Assembly: GCA_030606385.1 (NCBI GenBank)
Contig: JAUWGN010000002.1
Span: forward strand, 1 to 19,000
Length of the DNA stretch: 19,000 nucleotides
Reading direction: 5' to 3'
Source of the DNA: Dehalococcoidia bacterium
GTDB lineage: Bacteria; Chloroflexota; Dehalococcoidia; GIF9; AB-539-J10
The position numbers and the translations under genes are program-made. This document shows, in pieces, positions 13,981 through 19,000 of the stretch. The notes under the pieces were generated by a model. That model saw only the letters and a program-made list of their open reading frames with translations, did no database searches and was not told the origin of the DNA. Numbering within the stretch: position 1 is the stretch's first letter; every line of letters starts with the position of its first letter.

Positions 13981-15201
13981 ATGTCAAGAAGGAAGATTAT
14001 CTCAGCTATTGATGTAGGCACGACTAAAATAGCCACCATCATGGCCGACGTTAAAGCAGAAAATGACATCGAAATCCTGGGAGTGGGGGTCGTTCCTTCC
14101 CACGGTTTACACAAAGGTATAGTAGTCAACATGGACGAAGCTAAGGCATCTGTTCTTTCCTCAGCGAGGGAAGCTCAAAGAATCAGCGGCATACGCATAG
14201 ATTCGGCTTATATCGGCGTTACTGGCAGACACATAAGCTGCCTGAATAATCAAGGGGTGGTATCCATTCCACGCACCGATCGACTAGTGCGCCCTGAAGA
14301 CCTTAAGCGAGCGTTATCAGTAGCTCGCAACATTTTTGTCCCTGAAGGAAAGAAACTACTCCATGCTATCCCGCGCTATTATGCTCTAGATGGACAAGCG
14401 GGAATAACACAACCGGTAGGCATGCACGGCACTAGGCTTGATGTAGAAACACATATCATCACCGCTTCAGCAACCGCAGTGCAAAACTTGGTCAAATGTG
14501 TTCGCAGTACCGGTATCGAAGTTGAAGATCTGATCCTAGAGCCACTAGCTAGCAGTGAAGCCGTGTTAACCCAAGAGGAAAGAGAAGCCGGCGTCATAAT
14601 GGCCGACATCGGTGGTGGCACAACAGACATTGCACTATTTAAGGGTGGCAACATTTATCACACCTCTATTATTCCAGTAGCTGGCTACCAGGTAACCAGT
14701 GACATATCAATTGGATTAGGCTTGCCTTTCAGCATAGCCGAAAAAATGAAGAAGAGCTATGGTAATGTCACTCCGGACTTGGAGATCGAGCAAGAAGAGC
14801 AGGTAGGTATCGAAAATGGTCATAGTGCCTCTTACCGCGACCTATGCGATATCATCCGTTCCCGTACCGAAGAACTACTTCAACTCATCCTTCTGGAAAT
14901 GCCTACCAGCGATTATCGGTCATTAGCCCCATGTGGCCTAGTGCTCACCGGTGGAACTGCCAACTTAACCGGGTTTGAGGAACTAGGACGTTCAGTGCTG
15001 CAAATACCTGTGCGCAAAGGACGCCCTTTGAATTCGGGAATCTATGGCATCTCTGATATTTTACATGATTCGGCCTACGCCACCACTCTTGGACTAATCC
15101 TGTGGCCGATCAATGGCAAAGAAGGAGCTGCCTTCCGAGTGAAAAGGGCTGGAATCTTGGGTGGCTTTGTGACTCTTGTTAGAAGGCTACTCCGCAGCTA
15201 A
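13981..15201 (+). CDS. ftsA: Cell division protein FtsA
   Basis: FtsA is an actin-like ATPase that ties FtsZ filaments to the membrane. The protein is 406 residues from the ATG at 13981. That start has GGAGGT 4 nt upstream; an in-frame GTG at 13975 lies inside this Shine-Dalgarno and is unlikely. Phosphate-binding loops are IDVGTTK at 10-16 and ADIGGGTTD at 208-216, and LTGGTANLTG forms the adenosine region. The C-terminus, GGFVTLVRRLLRS, is a short basic amphipathic stretch suited to membrane anchoring, as in other FtsA proteins. No ftsQ precedes it. ftsZ follows after 24 nt. Confidence 0.96.
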   Translation: MSRRKIISAIDVGTTKIATIMADVKAENDIEILGVGVVPSHGLHKGIVVNMDEAKASVLSSAREAQRISGIRIDSAYIGVTGRHISCLNNQGVVSIPRTDRLVRPEDLKRALSVARNIFVPEGKKLLHAIPRYYALDGQAGITQPVGMHGTRLDVETHIITASATAVQNLVKCVRSTGIEVEDLILEPLASSEAVLTQEEREAGVIMADIGGGTTDIALFKGGNIYHTSIIPVAGYQVTSDISIGLGLPFSIAEKMKKSYGNVTPDLEIEQEEQVGIENGHSASYRDLCDIIRSRTEELLQLILLEMPTSDYRSLAPCGLVLTGGTANLTGFEELGRSVLQIPVRKGRPLNSGIYGISDILHDSAYATTLGLILWPINGKEGAAFRVKRAGILGGFVTLVRRLLRS

Positions 15202-15225
15202 CGATGAATTAGAAAGGAGGTTAGA

Positions 15226-16350
15226 ATGGCAAAACAAATTTATACTCCGTCACCAGCGAAAGTAAAGGCTATAGGCATTGGAGGAGGCGGCTGTAATGCG
15301 ATTACTCGAATGGTTCGCCAAGGCATAAAAGGCGTCGACTTCATAGCTATGAACACAGATGGCCAGGCGTTGGCTTTAGCTGAAACACCAACCAAAATCC
15401 AGTTAGGGGAGAGACTGACCCGAGGTTTGGGTGTCGGTGGCGACCATAAAGCTGGAGCCAAAGCAACAGAGGAAAGCCGTCAAATTATCGAGGAGCTCTT
15501 TGAGCGTACCGACATGGTATTTGTTACCGCTGGAATGGGCGGTGGGACAGGAACTGGTGGCATACCCATAATAGCTGAACTAGCCAAACAGTCCGGTGCT
15601 CTGACCATCGCTGTGGTAACCAAACCCTTTAGTTTTGAAGGAGCACATCGGTCTCAAGTAGCTGAAGAAGGATTGGTTGCCTTAACAGGTAAGGTTGATA
15701 CGCTCATCATCATCCCCAATGATCGGCTTCTTCAACTTTGCGATGCCAAGACAAACGTTGATAGCGCTTTTGCATTTGCAGATGACGCTCTTCGATCAGG
15801 AGTAAAGGCTATCTCCGAAGTGGTCACTGTTCCAGGGCTAATTAACTTAGACTTTGCTGATGTCAAATCAGTGATGAAAGATGCCGGCCCAGCCTGGATG
15901 TCCGTGGGGAAAGGTAGCGGACAAAACCGAGCTGCTGAAGCTGCTAAAGCTGCTTTAGCCAGTCCACTGTTAGACGTGTCCATAACCGGGGCCAAAGGCG
16001 TACTGTTCAACATCACTGGCGGGTCTAGCCTAACACTCTTCGAGTGCAACGAAGCTGCTGAGGTAATCAGCCATGCAGTGGACCCCAGCGCCAATATAAT
16101 CTTCGGAGTCGTATATGACCCGAAGATGGATAGCGAGCTACAGCTCACCATTATCGCCACTGGGTTTACCAGCCAGTATGGTAAAGGGGTAACTAACGCT
16201 GAAGAGCTTCGTCGCTTGATAGCAAGCGAAACCCTTGATGTTCCTTCTTTCCTGCGGCGTAATCAACGATTCCCGACATCTCATATAGGTGTCACTTCCA
16301 AAACAGCCAGGGCAGGAATCCCAGAGCCAGCTAAGATTTCCTACCAGTAA
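15226..16350 (+). CDS. ftsZ: Cell division protein FtsZ
   Basis: FtsZ is the tubulin-like GTPase that forms the division ring. The 374 residues begin with the nucleotide loop GIGGGGCNAITRM and include NTDGQAL, the signature GMGGGTGTG (about 102-110) and the T7-loop region NLDFADVKSVM. The GTPase core therefore looks functional. Variants are PAWMSVG where G-x-A-L/M-M-G-x-G is usual, and a tail with almost no linker. The core ends at about residue 314, the FtsA-binding-like peptide LDVPSFLRR is at 337-345, and 29 further residues follow it. AAAGGAGGT sits 5 nt before the ATG. A strong hairpin follows the gene. Confidence 0.97.
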   Translation: MAKQIYTPSPAKVKAIGIGGGGCNAITRMVRQGIKGVDFIAMNTDGQALALAETPTKIQLGERLTRGLGVGGDHKAGAKATEESRQIIEELFERTDMVFVTAGMGGGTGTGGIPIIAELAKQSGALTIAVVTKPFSFEGAHRSQVAEEGLVALTGKVDTLIIIPNDRLLQLCDAKTNVDSAFAFADDALRSGVKAISEVVTVPGLINLDFADVKSVMKDAGPAWMSVGKGSGQNRAAEAAKAALASPLLDVSITGAKGVLFNITGGSSLTLFECNEAAEVISHAVDPSANIIFGVVYDPKMDSELQLTIIATGFTSQYGKGVTNAEELRRLIASETLDVPSFLRRNQRFPTSHIGVTSKTARAGIPEPAKISYQ

Positions 16351-16367
16351 ACCTCCCGCCTCATTTA

Positions 16368-16401
16368 GGAAAGGGGGGTAGCGCCCGCTACCCCCCTTTC
16401 C
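16368..16401 (+). terminator. Perfect 15-bp hairpin after ftsZ
   Basis: GGAAAGGGGGGTAGC (16368-16382) pairs fully with GCTACCCCCCTTTCC (16387-16401) around a GCCC loop, 17 nt past the ftsZ stop codon. Neither side has a run of T, so it is not a textbook intrinsic terminator. It may still end transcription or protect the 3' end of the division mRNA. Confidence 0.6.
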
Positions 16402-16425
16402 CATTTCTGAAGAAAAAGCTATAAT
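16397..16425 (+). promoter_or_regulatory. Predicted promoter of rsfS
   Basis: A perfect TATAAT (16420-16425) is preceded after 17 nt by a weak -35 box, TTTCCC (16397-16402), which lies in the descending arm of the ftsZ hairpin. The start of transcription would be near 16432, only a few bases before the ATG at 16436. Confidence 0.45.
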
Positions 16426-16435
16426 TATAGACAGA

Positions 16436-16798
16436 ATGGGAGGTGGCATCTTCCTGAAAGCTGAAGGAATAGCACAATTAGCTACTGAAGCTGCATCGCA
16501 GAAGCAAGCAACAAATATCGTCATGCTGGATGCGGCGAAGGTGTGTTCGTTTACGGATTATTTCGTCATTTGTAGTGGAGATTCAGATCGTCATATTGAA
16601 GCTATCTCGCAAGGCATTAACGAAACAATGAAAAACAAAGGGGTCATCCCTCATCATAAAGAAGGCACCCCTGATTCAGGTTGGATGCTTACTGACTTCG
16701 GCTCGGTAATTGTTCACATATTCACAACAATAGAGCGAGATTATTATCAACTAGAAGGACTTTGGCATAAGGCAATCCCCATAATCAGAATTCAATAA
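16436..16798 (+). CDS. rsfS: Ribosomal silencing factor RsfS (DUF143 / iojap family)
   Basis: RsfS binds ribosomal protein L14 and blocks subunit joining during starvation. The 120-residue frame contains the family core: IVMLDAAKVCSFTDYFVICSG (in parts from about 27 to 47), SDRHIEAI, and the later DSGWMLTDFGSVIVHIF with YYQLEGLW. The start is uncertain. The ATG at 16436 has no ribosome site before it and lies about 4 nt from the predicted transcription start. The only strong Shine-Dalgarno, GGGAGGT (16438-16444), lies just inside the frame and would suit a CTG at 16454. Its 3' end overlaps the converging ndk gene by 14 nt. Confidence 0.92.
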   Translation: MGGGIFLKAEGIAQLATEAASQKQATNIVMLDAAKVCSFTDYFVICSGDSDRHIEAISQGINETMKNKGVIPHHKEGTPDSGWMLTDFGSVIVHIFTTIERDYYQLEGLWHKAIPIIRIQ

Positions 16799-17216
16799 AA
16801 GGGTCAACAATTTCTTTAGCCGAAAAGAAGAGAGCAATCTCGCTTCCAGCGTTCTCCACCGAATCGGAGCCATGTATCAAATTATGGCTGACGTCTCCAC
16901 CAAAATCACCTCTGATAGTGCCCGGCAGAGCTTTTGCCGGGTCAGTTTCACCCATCGTTTGCCTTATCACTTTCACTGCGTCATCATCCTGCAAAACCAT
17001 AACGATGACAGGCCCAGAGGTAACAAAGTCGACCAACTCATTAAAGAATGGTTTATCTTTGTGAACAGCATAATGACGTTGAGCTAATGCTTTATCCATA
17101 CGAAGCATTTTCATCGCCACAATTTTGAGTCCCTTACTTTCAAGCCGAGAGATAATTTCTCCAGCTAATCCTCTTTGCATAGCATCAGGTTTAATGAAAA
17201 CCAGGCTTCTTTCCAT
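16785..17216 (-). CDS. ndk: Nucleoside diphosphate kinase
   Basis: Ndk balances nucleoside triphosphate pools by moving the terminal phosphate from ATP to other NDPs through a phosphohistidine. The 143-residue protein is a standard single-domain form. It opens with MERSLVFIKPDAMQRGL, has GTIRGDFG at about 99-106, and carries the active-site histidine His115 in NLIHGSDS. The gene converges with rsfS, and the two coding ends overlap by 14 nt. No clear Shine-Dalgarno lies before the ATG at 17216, although no other start gives the conserved N-terminus. Confidence 0.97.
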   Translation of the reverse strand: MERSLVFIKPDAMQRGLAGEIISRLESKGLKIVAMKMLRMDKALAQRHYAVHKDKPFFNELVDFVTSGPVIVMVLQDDDAVKVIRQTMGETDPAKALPGTIRGDFGGDVSHNLIHGSDSVENAGSEIALFFSAKEIVDPFIEF

Positions 17217-17514
17217 ATCTATTCAATCAGCAAAAATATCCGTAAGATTAGTTCGATAATTGCTATTTTACTAGAGGAGAAGTTACAATCCAAAATTCTT
17301 CTTTCGAAGGGGCGAGATGATAGCGGTAAGATACCTCCGATATCCGGCTTTTGAAATCACCTCTCTAAAGAGAAAGCCATCTACTTCTGGATTGACGGCA
17401 ATCCAATACACCACAACAAATTGTAGGATGCAGCCAAGCCTGATTCAATTTCTAGTGATCTGTGACCACTTTGCCCATATTGGCAACGCTGCTGCCCTTC
17501 ACACACAAGTAACC
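17217..17514. other. Gap between ndk and the radical SAM gene, no gene recognised
   Basis: About 300 bp carry the upstream region of ndk and the 3' side of the radical SAM gene. A plus-strand frame from 17317 to 17553 contains a protein-like run (LVICDHFAHIGNAAALHT). However, it overlaps the end of the radical SAM gene antiparallel and lacks a ribosome site. It could be a decayed fragment, but nothing here can be named. Confidence 0.4.
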
Positions 17515-19000
17515 TCACTCATTCCACTTCCATATAATGTGCTTGTCGTCTAACTGGTAAGTCAAGTAGTTGTTGTCTATCAACCTCCCAATTTCTGTCT
17601 TAACAAACTCAAGAGGAAAGGAAAGGGTATTCCACACTCGCCCTTGTAATTCGGCAATGTATTTCCCCACTTCTGAAGGATTACCATCCATCCTTATCTT
17701 TCCCTGTTCTTCAATCACTTCCTGGTGCAACAATTGCCAAATCAAGTTTTGCGATTCCTGACCCTGCCATTTTTTCAATTCCTTGTCAGAGAGCTTCTCT
17801 AGCAACGTATCCCTGACACGCTGGTCGTAATACATCTGAGTAATTCCATCAACTACTTTGTTTAATGTCTCCGCCTTTATCCCTTCAGTTTCGCACACAG
17901 CTTGATTGCAATCATAGCGTTCCCAATCATTGGTCAATATTTTGAGTCCAAGCTCTTCAGCCCTCTCCCTGACCTCTGTTCCAAAGAAGGGAGATAAAAT
18001 ATGAAACCCCCACCCACCTTCACCAAGGCTTTCAGCAAATTCTACACTCTGCCTCAAAGTATCTTCAGTTTCACCGGGAAGCCCAGCAATAAAAGAGGCA
18101 ATGAAGTCATACCCTGAATTCTGGCATAGCTTAATAGCTTCCCTTATCTTCGCTGGCGTGATCTTTTTATGAGCCAAATCCAAAACCTTCTGATTGCCAC
18201 TCTCCACCCCAAAACACAGACTAAAGCACCCAGCTTGTTTCATCTTCTCCAGCAAAGATTTATCTATCGAGTCCACCCGAGCATAAGCTGCCCACAACAC
18301 ATCTAACCCCCGAGCAGTGATTTCATCACAGATAGCCGTACAATGTTTATGGTTAACAGTGAAAAAGTCATCTTCGAAGGCCAGCAACTTAAACCCCAGT
18401 TTTATGATATGCTCCATTTCATCTATTACTACCTTCGGGTCACGGTATCTTACCTTTTTCCCAACCATTCGGTGTCCCACACAAAAAGAGCAACCAAAGG
18501 GACAGCCTCTACTTGTCGATAAACCACACGCCGCCTGCAATGCTAGATATCTAGATGCGGGAAGCAAATGTCTTGCTGGAAATGGAAGCTTATCCAGATT
18601 TTGGATGAATGCACGCTCAGGAGTGACCACTATTTTTGAATCTTTTCTAAAAGCTATGCCCTTAACCTGGCTTAGATCAGTGTCCCTTGCAATGGTTTCC
18701 ACCAGCTCCACCACCGTCTCATCTCCCTCCCTTACCACCACGATATCTATGAACGGTGATTCACGCAGGGTCTCCTCCACACTAAAAGTTACATGAGGCC
18801 CCCCAATGACGGTGATTAGCTTATGGTCTATTTCTTTACAAGCTTTAAGAATCCGACGAGCTGCAGGATAATTGAGCGTAACCGACGTCGCCCCAACAAT
18901 AGCAGGCTTAAATTTTCTTAGCTTCCGCTCAAGGTTTTGGGGAGAGTACTTGCTAACCAAGAAGTCTAAAACCTGCACCTCTACCCCTGCTTCCTCCAAC
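17515..19000 (-). CDS. Cobalamin-binding-domain radical SAM protein, N-terminus cut by window edge
   Basis: This belongs to the large class of B12-binding-domain radical SAM enzymes, which catalyse methylations and rearrangements of lipids, tetrapyrroles or other metabolites. The visible 495 codons start in mid-domain. LEEAGVEVQVLD and GATSVTLNY with IGGPHVTF are the Rossmann-like B12-binding part, which lacks the DxHxxG base-off motif. The radical SAM core follows with the 4Fe-4S cysteine motif CPFGCSFC (C166, C170, C173 counted from 18999) and a FEDDFFTVN segment. Later, GVESGN and FIAGLPGETEDT are typical of the core barrel. Roughly 30 N-terminal residues are missing; the TTG at 18999 is internal. 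The C-terminal 120 residues are not recognised. The substrate is unknown, and no pathway genes lie beside it. Confidence 0.9.
   Translation of the reverse strand, partial: LEEAGVEVQVLDFLVSKYSPQNLERKLRKFKPAIVGATSVTLNYPAARRILKACKEIDHKLITVIGGPHVTFSVEETLRESPFIDIVVVREGDETVVELVETIARDTDLSQVKGIAFRKDSKIVVTPERAFIQNLDKLPFPARHLLPASRYLALQAACGLSTSRGCPFGCSFCVGHRMVGKKVRYRDPKVVIDEMEHIIKLGFKLLAFEDDFFTVNHKHCTAICDEITARGLDVLWAAYARVDSIDKSLLEKMKQAGCFSLCFGVESGNQKVLDLAHKKITPAKIREAIKLCQNSGYDFIASFIAGLPGETEDTLRQSVEFAESLGEGGWGFHILSPFFGTEVRERAEELGLKILTNDWERYDCNQAVCETEGIKAETLNKVVDGITQMYYDQRVRDTLLEKLSDKELKKWQGQESQNLIWQLLHQEVIEEQGKIRMDGNPSEVGKYIAELQGRVWNTLSFPLEFVKTEIGRLIDNNYLTYQLDDKHIIWKWNE

Noticed and set aside
17317..17553. 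A 78-codon plus-strand frame between ndk and the radical SAM gene
   Set aside because: It runs into the 3' end of the radical SAM gene and has no ribosome site. The run near 17445-17500 looks protein-like, but I cannot link it to a family.
18317..18796. A 159-codon plus-strand frame inside the radical SAM region
   Set aside because: It is the shadow of the minus-strand radical SAM gene, which carries clear cysteine and barrel motifs.
1..19000. CRISPR arrays, insertion sequences, tRNA genes or a toxin-antitoxin or defence module
   Set aside because: No regularly spaced repeats, transposase motifs, tRNA-like cloverleaf sequences or defence-type domains were found on either strand; the window reads as ordinary core genome.

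Overview
The window is a densely packed stretch of bacterial chromosome holding about 21 protein genes and one structural RNA. All products are housekeeping or core metabolic types, and there is no sign of insertion sequences, phage, CRISPR arrays or tRNA genes. The best-fitting source is a Chloroflexota bacterium, most likely of the class Dehalococcoidia. The reasons are a division cluster cut down to mraZ-rsmH-ftsA-ftsZ with no peptidoglycan genes, and a long Bacillus-type SRP RNA. This assignment is inference, because no rRNA is present to settle it.

Left part (1-3220). On the minus strand a long (about 270 nt) SRP RNA is followed by rsmA (ksgA) and then ispE, which runs off the left edge. 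A plus-strand macro-domain gene (ADP-ribose chemistry) converges with a minus-strand DUF89 damage-control phosphatase gene.

Middle-left (3309-6648). On the plus strand prfA and prmC overlap by 4 nt; they encode release factor 1 and the enzyme that methylates its GGQ glutamine. A separate promoter then leads into speD (TTG start) and speE, which overlap by 1 nt. They encode AdoMet decarboxylase and an aminopropyltransferase whose motifs look more like thermospermine synthase than classical spermidine synthase.

Middle (6654-12145). On the minus strand lie an acyl-CoA dehydrogenase gene on its own, a 321-bp gene-free gap, and a tight block transcribed trmD-rplS-priA-def (tRNA m1G37 methylation, ribosomal protein L19, replication restart helicase, peptide deformylase).

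Right-middle (12244-16401). Diverging from trmD is the division operon. It starts with A-tracts, a consensus TTGACA/TATAAT promoter and three GTGGG MraZ boxes at exact 10-bp spacing. The first gene is an unnamed 81-residue winged-helix-like protein, followed by mraZ, rsmH, ftsA and ftsZ. A perfect 15-bp hairpin closes the operon.

Right (16436-19000). rsfS (ribosome silencing factor) runs on the plus strand and overlaps convergently with ndk. After a gap of about 300 bp comes a cobalamin-binding radical SAM gene cut by the right edge.

The points most worth following are the extra small regulator-like gene inside the MraZ-controlled operon, the wall-less form of the dcw cluster with an unusual FtsZ tail, the thermospermine-type SpeE, and the long SRP RNA fused closely to rsmA.
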